From Chloroflexota bacterium (lineage in GTDB: Bacteria > Chloroflexota > UBA11872 > UBA12225), in NCBI GenBank assembly GCA_030447525.1, contig JAUJOR010000005.1, positions 248,001 through 312,000 on the forward strand: a DNA stretch of 64,000 nt, in the 5' to 3' direction. A program made the translations under genes and the position numbers. Positions within the stretch are counted from its first letter, which is position 1; each line of letters starts with the position of its first letter. A model generated the notes under the pieces. That model was not told where the DNA came from and ran no database searches. It saw only the letters and a list, made by a program, of their open reading frames with translations. This document shows positions 1-6,266 of the stretch, piece by piece.

Positions 1-1
1 T

Positions 2-169
2 TCGAAGCTGATCGAGCATGTCTGGGGCGACACCGGCGGGAGCGAGGAGCTCCTGAGAGTGTATGTGCGGCGGCTGCGTGAGCACCTGGAGGAGGACCCG
101 GACCACCCGCGCGTGCTTCGCACGGTGTCCGCTGAGCCGGGTTTTGCGTACGTGCTTGAGCCCGGATGA
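2..169 (+). CDS. Response regulator, C-terminal winged-helix domain (partial)
   Basis: The frame is open from the window edge and encodes the last 55 residues of an OmpR/PhoB-type response regulator. RVYVRRLREHLEEDP matches the recognition helix region and GFAYVLEP the C-terminal wing hairpin that usually reads G-x-GYxL. The receiver domain and start lie outside the window. The stop TGA (167-169) overlaps the ATG of the lipid-kinase gene (ATGA at 166-169), so the two are probably translationally coupled in one transcript. The target promoters and partner kinase cannot be told from here. Confidence 0.85.
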   Translation, partial: SKLIEHVWGDTGGSEELLRVYVRRLREHLEEDPDHPRVLRTVSAEPGFAYVLEPG

Positions 170-1098
170 GGCGCGCGCGGCTGGTGCTCAATCCGGTTCA
201 CCTCCGGCGTTATCCGGCCGGACTGCGCGACCGGCTCGAGGCGCTGCTTCGGGGGCTGGGGATCGAGGCGGACCCCGTCTTCACGTCCCCGGGGGCATCG
301 CTGGCACCGCGCATGGCGGCGGAGGCGGCCGGGTACGACCTGTTCCTCGTGTGGGGGGGCGACGGCACCGTCGGGGAAGTGGCCACCGGACTGATTGGTA
401 CGGGCACGCCGCTGGGAATCCTGCCCGCCGGCACGTTCAACAACCTCGCGCGCGCCCTCGGGCTGCCACGGGACCCGCTGGCCGCCGCGCGCGCAGTCGC
501 CGCCGCGCGCCCCCGGCCGATGGACGCCGGCTTCGCGAACGGGCGAGTCTTCCTTGAAGCTGCCGGGGTCGGGCTGGACGCGGCGGTGTTCCCGTTCGGC
601 GAGCGGCTGAAGGCGCGCCAACTCAACGCGCTCGTGCCGGCGCTCGCCCGGCTGGCTCGGTTCCGGGCGGTGGAGATCATCCTGGATCTGGATCATGCGC
701 AGGGCGTGCGGGTCCGCGCGCCCCTGGTGGCGGTGGCGAACGGCCCGTTCTACGGTGCCGGCTTCAGCGTCGCGCGCGACGCCCGCTGGGACGACGGCCG
801 CCTGACGGTGCGCGTGTTCGAGGAGGCGAGCCTCGCCGGTCTGGTGTGGCACTTCCTCAACATCGCCCGGCACCGACTCCCCCGCAGCACGCCCGGGTTG
901 ACCTTCCACGCCCGGCGGGTGCGCGTCACTGCGGACGAGCCGCTGGCGGCGCACGCGGACGGCCGGCCAGTCGGGACAACGCCCATCTGGTTCGAGGCCG
1001 AGGCCGGCGCCCTGCACGTCCTCGCGCCGGAGCCCGGCACGGCCGCCGGGGCCAGCACGCGGAGCAGCGCGCCCCAGCCGAGCAGGGCTCGTCAGTGA
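166..1098 (+). CDS. Diacylglycerol kinase-family lipid kinase
   Basis: 310 residues, the usual length of the YegS/DgkB/BmrU-type lipid kinases that phosphorylate diacylglycerol or related lipids with ATP at the inner membrane face. The nucleotide-binding GGDGT lies at residues 64-68, followed by GILPAGTFNNLARALG at 84-99, the second family signature. A NGPFYGAG segment near residue 195 belongs to the C-terminal beta-sandwich. The start ATG overlaps the stop of the upstream response regulator. The substrate (diacylglycerol, ceramide-like lipid or other) is not decidable from sequence. Confidence 0.85.
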   Translation: MRRARLVLNPVHLRRYPAGLRDRLEALLRGLGIEADPVFTSPGASLAPRMAAEAAGYDLFLVWGGDGTVGEVATGLIGTGTPLGILPAGTFNNLARALGLPRDPLAAARAVAAARPRPMDAGFANGRVFLEAAGVGLDAAVFPFGERLKARQLNALVPALARLARFRAVEIILDLDHAQGVRVRAPLVAVANGPFYGAGFSVARDARWDDGRLTVRVFEEASLAGLVWHFLNIARHRLPRSTPGLTFHARRVRVTADEPLAAHADGRPVGTTPIWFEAEAGALHVLAPEPGTAAGASTRSSAPQPSRARQ

Positions 1099-1158
1099 GC
1101 GCAGGCGGCTCGTGTACGCCGGCGGCCGCGGTGGGGGTGTGATGTGGCCGGCGCGGCT

Positions 1159-2097
1159 TCAGGGGCTCTGGCCCACGTCCGCCGTCCCGGTCCGCTCGGC
1201 AGTGGGGGCGGTCAGGCGCAGCAGGAGGAGGGCGAGGAGTCCGAGGCCGACCCCGACGCCGAGCGTGGCCGTGCGGAACACGACGATGGCCGCCAGGGCC
1301 TCCGCGGGCTCCACGCCCAGGTAGCTGAGGAGCAGCGTCCCGGTTCCCTCGGCCACGCCCAGCCCCTGCGGCAGCGGCGAGAGGCCCCCCAGGAGCTGCG
1401 TCATGGCGTACACGCCGGTGGCACGGAAGGGGCTGACTCCGGGAACGCCGATGGCCTGGCCGGCGAGGTACAGTGTGCTGGCCCCGACCAGGACGGTGGG
1501 CACGCCCATCAGCAACCCAACGGCGGCCGGACGTGGGCCGAACAGCTGGGCGGTCTGCCGCAGGGCAGCCGCGTGCCGACCGGACAGCAGCCACCGCACG
1601 ATGGGCCAGGCGGTGGCGAAGCGCCGCAGGGGCGGACAGGCCAGCATCGCCGCCGTCAACAGCACGGGCACGGTCAGCGGCAGGACGGCCGGCGCCAGCG
1701 CGGGGTAGAACGGCACGACGGCGGTCGCTACCAGCGCGAGGGAGACGAAGTCCACCGCCGCTTGCACAACCACCGTTGGCGCCACACGGGCGAACTCCGC
1801 GTCGGCGCCGAGCAGGTACACGCGCATGAGCTCGCCCGCCGGCGTGAAGGTGAACCACTGCCCCGCCAGGTAAGCGGCCAGCGTGCGCCGCACGGGCACC
1901 GCCACCGCGGCGGCACGGAGGTAGTACTGCCAGCGCAGCCCCTTGAGCACGAAGTACGCCGCCGCCAGCAGGGCGATCGGCGCCAGGTACCCGGGCTCCA
2001 TGGCCACCAGATTGGCGAATGCCTCCCGCATGTCGAGAAACCGGCGGCCCAGGAAGGCTGCGGCACACAGCATGAGCAGGCCCACGCCGAGGCGCAC
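1159..2097 (-). CDS. Flippase-like integral membrane protein (LPG_synthase_TM/UPF0104 family)
   Basis: 312 residues, with about eight hydrophobic segments and the family-type motif GQWFTFTPAGELMRVYLL followed by a GLSPLPQGLGVAEG segment, both typical of the membrane domain of lysylphosphatidylglycerol synthase and stand-alone UPF0104 proteins. The cytoplasmic aminoacyl-transfer domain of MprF is absent, so this is the flippase-like half only and probably moves a lipid or glycolipid across the membrane (inference). The start is GTG, preceded by AGGA. It is convergent with the lipid kinase; the 60 bp between them hold no clear terminator. Confidence 0.8.
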   Translation of the reverse strand: MRLGVGLLMLCAAAFLGRRFLDMREAFANLVAMEPGYLAPIALLAAAYFVLKGLRWQYYLRAAAVAVPVRRTLAAYLAGQWFTFTPAGELMRVYLLGADAEFARVAPTVVVQAAVDFVSLALVATAVVPFYPALAPAVLPLTVPVLLTAAMLACPPLRRFATAWPIVRWLLSGRHAAALRQTAQLFGPRPAAVGLLMGVPTVLVGASTLYLAGQAIGVPGVSPFRATGVYAMTQLLGGLSPLPQGLGVAEGTGTLLLSYLGVEPAEALAAIVVFRTATLGVGVGLGLLALLLLRLTAPTAERTGTADVGQSP

Positions 2098-2201
2098 GGT
2101 GGTCCTGTAGGAAGGGGTGGCCCGGTGTTGGATGTCAACTAGTTTTGCCAGCGGATTGCCTCGTGGGAGACTGTCACCCGTCGGGGGATCATTGCCTCAG
2201 G

Positions 2202-2441
2202 TCACATGTTACCCATGTCCTCCCTTCCTTTTGTAGCGCCACTGTCACTCGGACCCGCCGAGGGAGAGGCGGGATCCGGGAGCACCTCGGCGTCGGCCGG
2301 CAGCACCTTACCGACGTAGAAGCTCTTGGTGCGCTGGTGGTAGTGCCAGTAGAACCCGTACCAGTACGGCCCGTGGCCGGGGCCATAGGGCCGACTGTGG
2401 GGCGCAAGAACTCCGTCCGCGTGGTGTGCGGGGTGAGACAC
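2202..2441 (-). pseudogene. DUF6788-type small protein, N-terminally scrambled remnant
   Basis: The segment GPGHGPYWYGFYWHYHQRTK and the following SFYVGKVLPA nearly match the intact DUF6788-type gene at 8314-8598. The upstream part that should carry the Cys motif (YVRCGKPGCRKC in the intact copy) is missing or out of frame: related residues appear only in another frame. I read it as a decayed second copy of the same mobile-element-associated family. It sits at the left edge of the decayed island. Confidence 0.6.
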
Positions 2442-2463
2442 CGTAGGCGATCATCACGCTGTA

Positions 2464-2640
2464 TTGGATTGGGTGTCACTCCTCGTCGGCATCGTGCGCA
2501 CAGCACTCCGGGGCCGGCGCGCGCTCCTGGTGGAGAACTTGCTCCTGCGGCAGCAACTCGCCGTGGCGTTGCGCGCCCGCCGGTGTCCCCGCGTGCGCTG
2601 GCACGACCGGCTCTTCTGGGTCGTGGCGCCCGCGCCGCCG
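2464..2640 (+). pseudogene. Transposase/integrase-core protein, 5-prime fragment
   Basis: About 58 codons encode the N-terminal helix region found in many rve-type transposases of high-GC bacteria: LLVENLLLRQQLAVALRARR, then RVRWHDRLFWVV. The rest of the protein, including the DDE catalytic domain, is absent, and the frame stops at 2644-2646 directly after foreign sequence. The exact IS family (IS3 or IS481 type) cannot be set from this piece. Confidence 0.6.
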
Positions 2641-2745
2641 AACTGAAGCGTCAGCGGCACCGCATTCGCGATTAGCAGGTTGAGCGCACCGTACACGAGG
2701 AAGAGCGCCACCGCTAGCCCGAGCCAGCTCCGCCATCAAAACACC
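2640..2745 (-). pseudogene. Membrane-protein fragment, unidentified
   Basis: Reading leftward, this stretch encodes one hydrophobic segment, WLGLAVALFLVYGALNLLIA followed by NAVPLTLQFGG. It has no start nearby and runs straight into the antisense of the transposase fragment. It looks like a piece of a membrane protein left by rearrangement. I do not recognise the family. Confidence 0.3.
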
Positions 2746-2767
2746 ATTGACGTCATCGCCAACCTTC

Positions 2768-2944
2768 TCATCGTGCCGCCCCTGCCGGCGGCGCTGCCAC
2801 AGCATAGCCGCGCGGGCGGCCGAAGGCGACGGGCTCCTCAACGCGCGGCCGCCGAGACTCGTCCCACGCCGCGGGATCGGGAGGCAGGTCACCACTTCGG
2901 TCGACTTGGTCTTCCCGGAAGGTCGCCAAGAGTTCTTCGTTCAT
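2768..2944 (-). pseudogene. Remnant of an uncharacterised small protein (MNEELLATFREDQ...)
   Basis: It starts with ATG at 2944, which overlaps the stop of the preceding small gene as ATGA. The first 28 or so residues (MNEELLATFREDQVDRSGDL, then PPDPAAWDES) look like real protein. After that the frame turns into Arg/Pro/Ala-rich sequence unlike the start, so the gene is truncated or frameshifted. The tight overlap shows it was the second gene of an operon with the 2941-3192 gene. Function unknown. Confidence 0.45.
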
Positions 2945-3192
2945 GGGCCCACCTCGCCGCCGGCAATGCCCGGATTCTTGCGCGCGACCTTGCGTCGGCG
3001 CTGGTCGTAGAGGTCGCGTTCCCGATCCTCGACCGGCGACTTTCACTGCTGCGTGCGCGCGGGGATGGTCTTGATCAGGCTCCTGGGACCGATACCCAGC
3101 TCCTTCGCCATCCGCACCACCTCGTCCGGCAGGCGGCAGCGCCGCTGCGCCTCCGCCCAGAGCTGCTGCTGGTCGGACTCCTTGAGCTTCAT
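2941..3192 (-). pseudogene. Small basic conserved-looking protein broken by an in-frame TGA
   Basis: ATG at 3192 opens a 49-codon frame (with QLWAEAQRRCRLPDEVVRMA and ELGIGPRSLIKTIPA) that ends in TGA at 3045-3043. Reading through keeps the same frame for another 33 codons, SPVEDRERDLYDQRRRKVAR and onward, to a TGA that overlaps the next ATG. Such continuity across the stop indicates a nonsense change, most simply TGG to TGA at a tryptophan. The protein would be about 83 residues, helical and basic. Function unknown. Confidence 0.6.
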
Positions 3193-3252
3193 GACCGTCA
3201 GTTATTCCAATTACTTCTCGATTACTTCGTCCTTAGCGCGCCCCACCGTCGA

Positions 3253-3807
3253 TCAGGCGCCGACGCCGCCCGAGCGATCGGTGTCTGCGTCGGCCTTGCC
3301 GTCGTCCCAGCACACCGGGCGATAGCCGCAGGCTCGGCACTTCGCCCCCACCCACCGCGGGCCGGGCGGCTCACTGGTCGCTAGGATGCGGCGCATCTCG
3401 GCCATCGTCCGCACCACGCCGCGCTCGAGCTCCTCCGAGAAGGTGAGGCGCTCCTGCGAGCCGTCGGCCAGCACGACGCCGTACGGCGGGCGGACGCCGT
3501 AGACGTCCTGCACGAGCAGGCACAGCGCGCCGACCTGCAGGATGTGCGACGGTTAGATTCGCCGCGTACTCGGCTTCTGCTCGACCGGTACGTAAGCGTC
3601 GCCCACGCGCAGCAGGTGGTCGCAACGGCCGACCAGCCCGAGGCGCTCGGAGCGCAGCGTCGGCGCGCGGATCACCGAGTCGTCGGCGGACACGATCTTG
3701 CCACCGGCGATCCCCAGCGCGCGGCGGCGGCTTCGCGTCCACCGCGCCAGCATCACGTACGCGGCCACGGCCAGCGCGAGCGCCAGCAGGAGCAGCTCGG
3801 TGCTCAT
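3253..3807 (-). pseudogene. Membrane-anchored Cas4-like (PD-(D/E)XK, DUF83) nuclease with an in-frame TAA
   Basis: Residues 5-22 are a membrane anchor (LLLLALALAVAAYVML). A nuclease core follows: GRCDHLL gives the acidic metal ligand, VPVEQKP the E-x-K pair, ILQVGALCLLVQDVYG the helix after it, and AKCRACGYRPVCW the C-terminal cysteines of the iron-sulfur-type cluster. TAA at 3555-3553 interrupts this between RRI and PSH, where relatives usually have Tyr-Pro-Ser-His, so TAC/TAT to TAA is the simplest cause. With the stop ignored it would be 183-184 residues. It overlaps the upstream small membrane gene by ATGA. No cas1, cas2 or CRISPR array is nearby. Confidence 0.7.
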
Positions 3808-3998
3808 GCCAGCCCCCTCAACAGCACGGCGGCGAGTAGGAGCAGTACCACGCCGATGGCGATCAGGAGCACCGTCTGGAGCGCGCCGGCCGTCCGCACG
3901 AGGTCGGTCTGCCGGCCGATCTCCCGGTGCGTCTGGCTGCCGGCGGCGCGAGACATCGGCTGGGCTGGGGGCGCGGCCATGTCTGGAGAGCAGGCCAT
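3804..3998 (-). CDS. Small single-span membrane protein next to Cas4-like nuclease
   Basis: 64 residues: a polar N-terminal half (HREIGRQTDLVR) and a C-terminal membrane helix, LQTVLLIAIGVVLLLLAAVL, ending RGLA. The stop overlaps the ATG of the membrane-anchored Cas4-like gene (ATGA, 3804-3807), so the two were translated together. The reading frame is intact although its partner is broken. No family recognised; a membrane-located partner or scaffold for the nuclease is inference only. Confidence 0.5.
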   Translation of the reverse strand: MACSPDMAAPPAQPMSRAAGSQTHREIGRQTDLVRTAGALQTVLLIAIGVVLLLLAAVLLRGLA

Positions 3999-4238
3999 CC
4001 CCTACGCCCTGGAAGAGGCCCCGACTGACGCGACGGCACCAGAGGCTACTCGTACGGTTTGACTACCCGGCCACTACGGGGTGGATGGCAATGATGTCGC
4101 CGTTGCCCCGTGTGACTCATCGTGTGACTCGGACGCCGGCGAATGCTGCCGAACACTCCCGGTCGCGGACGGACGTTGCGGGCACACGTCCAGATCACGG
4201 CGCCCGCTCGAGGACGCGCCAGGACGGGCCGGGAGTAA
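3999..4238. other. No gene seen between the small membrane gene and the tRNA fragment
   Basis: I find no convincing protein in either direction, no tRNA and no strong promoter here. The stretch lies inside the decayed island and probably consists of rearranged element sequence. Confidence 0.4.
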
Positions 4239-4280
4239 TTCGTAAACAGCAGGTCAGGGGTTCAAGCCCCCCCGTCGGCT
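4239..4280 (+). other. 3-prime half of a tRNA-Thr(CGT): probable attachment-site scar
   Basis: From the anticodon loop on, the sequence fits a tRNA: loop TTCGTAA (4239-4245, anticodon CGT), 3-prime anticodon strand 4246-4250, variable loop AGGTC, T-stem AGGGG, T-loop TTCAAGC, T-stem CCCCC, acceptor strand CGTCGGC (4273-4279). The five bases before the loop (AGTAA) cannot pair with ACAGC, and no D-arm precedes it, so the 5-prime half is absent. One T-stem pair is A-C. Such 3-prime halves are the classic att cores of tyrosine-integrase elements, and an integrase tail lies only 80 bp away. Confidence 0.6.
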
Positions 4281-4358
4281 CTCTTCTCACCAGATAGAGT
4301 GGCCCCGTTCGGAAGGTGCCGGATGGGGCCATCTGGCGCCTACCACCCTAACTGACGG

Positions 4359-4472
4359 CTACCCGGCCGCCTGCGAACGCCTGATCGCCCGGCCCACCTT
4401 GTCCGCCGCCTCGTCGTCCATCTCGTCCAGCATGTGAGCGTAGGCGTCATTAGCGCCCACTACGATCAGCCA
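4359..4472 (-). pseudogene. Tyrosine site-specific integrase, C-terminal tail only
   Basis: About 35 codons survive: AYAHMLDEMDDEAADKVGRA, then IRRSQAAG and TAG at 4361-4359. This matches the end of phage/XerC-type integrases, in which the catalytic tyrosine sits in a T-x3-YxH context followed by an acidic helix. Upstream of about 4472 the frame loses this character. Together with the tRNA-Thr fragment at 4239-4280 it marks one end of a former integrative element whose integrase gene abutted its att site. Confidence 0.6.
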
Positions 4473-4504
4473 CCTGCTCGAGCAGGCCCCATCGGAGCCG
4501 GGCC

Positions 4505-4700
4505 CCATCGGAGGCATCGCACCTCGTGGTGGGCGAGGAGCGCGTGGAGGTGCCCGCGCCGCTCGTGCGCCTGATGGTGCAGTGGCTGCGCTCGTGGAGC
4601 GCGGAGAACCGGTGACGCTGGTTTCCGAGGACAGGTTGCTGACCACCCAGCAGTCGGCGGACCTGCTCGGCGTCTCCCGCCAGTACTTCGTGCAGCTGCT
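4505..4700 (+). pseudogene. Excisionase/HTH-type antitoxin, frameshifted and truncated
   Basis: The first part reads RVEVPAPLVRLMVQWLRSW; one frame over it continues as AALVERGEPVTLVSEDRLLT, then TQQSADLLGVSRQYFVQLL. The second part is the helix-turn-helix of antitoxins that pair with PIN-domain toxins (TTQQAADLLGVSR-like). A frameshift lies near 4580. The gene breaks off near 4700, where the out-of-frame end of a PIN toxin begins. A second, more decayed copy of the first part lies at 10682-10769. Confidence 0.55.
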
Positions 4701-5035
4701 GGCGGGGCCACGGGGGCCTGACCAACCACCCCAAGGACCGCCACGTCCTCGCCGCGGTAATCCACGCCGGCGCGAGCGTCATCGTGACGAGCGATCTGCG
4801 CGACTTCCCGCGGCGGGCGGTCGCGCCCTACGGCATCAAAGCGCAGTCGCCCGATGACTTCCTGTGCGCGCTGCTGGACGCGTTCCCCCAGCAGATGCCG
4901 GCGATCATCGCCGAGCAGGTGGCCAGTCTGAAGAGGTCGCCCAAGGCGCCGGAGGACGTCCTCGCGGCGGTGGGTCTCATCGCGCCGCAGTTCGCAAGCC
5001 GCATGAGGCGCCTGATTCGCCGGCCGGGTCGGTGA
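4700..5035 (+). pseudogene. PIN-domain (VapC-like) toxin, C-terminal part
   Basis: The frame reads HPKDRHVLAAVIHAGASVIV, then TSDLRDFP and SPDDFLCALLDAFP, to TGA at 5033-5035. KDRHVLAAA-x-AGAxxIVTxNxxDFP is the typical second half of PIN toxins, with the conserved Asp residues of the RNase site. The N-terminal third, including the first catalytic Asp, is missing: the toxin is joined directly to the truncated antitoxin at about 4700, as expected from an internal deletion that removed the end of one gene and the start of the other. Confidence 0.6.
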
Positions 5036-5120
5036 GCGGCCCGTTCGCAGCCGAGACTTACGGATCAGCGAGAGCCGTGGCGCCGCCGGCACCCGGAGCG
5101 GGTGTGTGACAATCTTTGTG

Positions 5121-5137
5121 ACAGTAGTCATGCCCGG
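5121..5137 (+). repeat. Left terminal direct repeat of the IS110 element
   Basis: ACAGTAGTCATGCCCGG, the partner of 9700-9716. It differs at positions 5 and 13. IS110 elements lack inverted terminal repeats, so short direct similarity at the ends is expected from their core sequences. Confidence 0.5.
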
Positions 5138-5377
5138 CGGGGGCGCCACAGCGGCATGAAAATAGGCGGCCGGTGCCGCTATCCTGGGGCGTGGCGGCGG
5201 GTGTCGGAAGGCCGGCTTGTGACTGGTGCTGCGAGCCCGCGTGACCGTAGGGCCTGGGTGGCCCGAGGCACCACTGACTGTTGCTCCCCGCGGGGAAGCA
5301 CGCACAGCAGACTCTGCGACGAGGGGTCCCCCGCCCGCCGCCGGTCGCCCGGGCGCGTGGCGCCGGAGGAGGTCGGG
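5138..5377 (+). ncRNA. IS110 leader, candidate guide (bridge) RNA region
   Basis: This 240-bp non-coding leader precedes the transposase start. Established work on IS110-group elements places a structured guide RNA in this position. Visible pairings include CATGCC (5129-5134) with GGCATG (5153-5158) and a GCGGC-CGGT-GCCGC hairpin just after. I cannot assign the target and donor loops by eye, and the element is decayed, so this is a positional inference. Confidence 0.3.
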
Positions 5378-5640
5378 ATGGACGTCGTGTACGAGCGCTG
5401 TTGCGGGTTGGACATCCACAAGCGGACGGTGGTGGCGTGCCGGATCGTGCCGGATCGTGCGGGAGGCCGGCGAAGGAGATCCGGTCGTTCGGCACGATGA
5501 CGGACGACCTGCTGGCGCTGGCCGACTGGCTGGCGGCCGGTGGGGTGACGCACGTGGCCATGGAGTCGACCGGGGTCTACTGGAAGCCCCTCTACAACCT
5601 GCTGGAGGGCTTCGGTTCGCTGCTGGTGAACGCGCAGCAT
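5378..5640 (+). pseudogene. IS110 transposase, 5-prime half
   Basis: ATG at 5378 follows a GGAGGAGG ribosome site. CCGLDIHKRTVVACRI holds the first DEDD Asp. After a frame change the protein continues with KEIRSFGTMTDDLLALADWL and THVAMESTGVYWKPLYNLLE, holding the Glu. CGGATCGTGC is tandemly duplicated at 5441-5460 near the frame change. The protein stops making sense after VNAQH (CAT at 5638-5640), where the insertion begins; the family continuation KAVPGRKTDV is found at 8714. Confidence 0.75.
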
Positions 5641-5657
5641 AGCAAAGCAACCCCAAC

Positions 5658-5955
5658 AGACTACCCCTATTAGCAGCACGGTCTTTTCGGGCGCGACGGT
5701 CGCGGTCACGGATCCCACCCATCCGCTCTACGGGCTGCGCCTGCCGCTGGCTGAGGTCGCCAACAAGCCACAGCTCGGGCGGGCCTGTGTCGTCTGGCTG
5801 CAGCCGGGGTCGCCCGCCTTGTCCCGCTGGCGGCCACGGACCTGGGCGGCGGGCACCCCCGCCGCCGGACTGTCGCGTGTCGGTCGACGGCCTGCGTCGG
5901 CTGCTGGCGGTGGTAGCGTCCCTGGGAATCTGCTTCCCGGAGGACGGACATGGCC
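5658..5955 (+). pseudogene. DUF5372-like small protein, multiply frameshifted
   Basis: Fragments in three frames align in order with the DUF5372 type: VAVTDPTHPLYGLRLPLAEV and GRACVVWLQPG, then RLVPLAATDLGGGHP, then RVSVDGLRRLLAVVASL. At least two frame changes (near 5800 and 5880) break it. Such proteins start with a T-HP-x-HPLYG motif and occur next to large serine recombinases (recalled association, not checked). Role unknown. Confidence 0.45.
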
Positions 5956-6266
5956 GTAGCGGAGTCGTCGCCATCCCCTGCCGCACCTGAGCAGAGTGCC
6001 GCATCTGAGCAGCCGGCAACTGCCCCTCCCTCTGGGGGCCGCCCGTCCCCCTCGTGCCCCTCGTGCCCCCCGTGCCGGCGCCGCCGGCGGTGGAGGTGGT
6101 AGTGCCCCAGCAGGTCTGGCCCCGCCTGGCCCCGCCCGCGCGGGCTCGCGTGCGCCAGACGTTCACCCGCGTCCTGCAGGAGGTGCTCGATGACCGCAAC
6201 CGCGACCGCCGCGACGACCGCCCTGCTCCCGCCCAGCGCAGAGAAGATTACCGCGCGTCACCGTGA
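5950..6266 (+). pseudogene. Small protein upstream of serine recombinase, one frameshift
   Basis: ATG at 5950 gives MAVAESSPSPAAPEQSAASE, a low-complexity Ala/Pro/Ser N-terminus. One frame over, from about 6035, comes VEVVVPQQVWPRLAPPARAR and VRQTFTRVLQEVLDDRNRDR, a helical tail. The change sits at a run of five G and is explained by loss of one base. Its 3-prime end overlaps the recombinase start at 6190. It may be an accessory factor of the recombinase (inference from position). Confidence 0.4.

Noticed and set aside
1144-2142. 332-codon plus-strand frame opposite the flippase-like gene
   Set aside because: It is rich in Gly/Gln/Arg with no domain, while the minus frame has membrane spans and family motifs. 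Typical high-GC shadow.
2941-3807. UGA/UAA read as amino acids (altered code or recoding) to explain in-frame stops
   Set aside because: The broken genes use TGA, TAA and TAG, all three stops, and housekeeping genes nearby end normally in these codons. No downstream recoding structure was evident. Ordinary decay is simpler.
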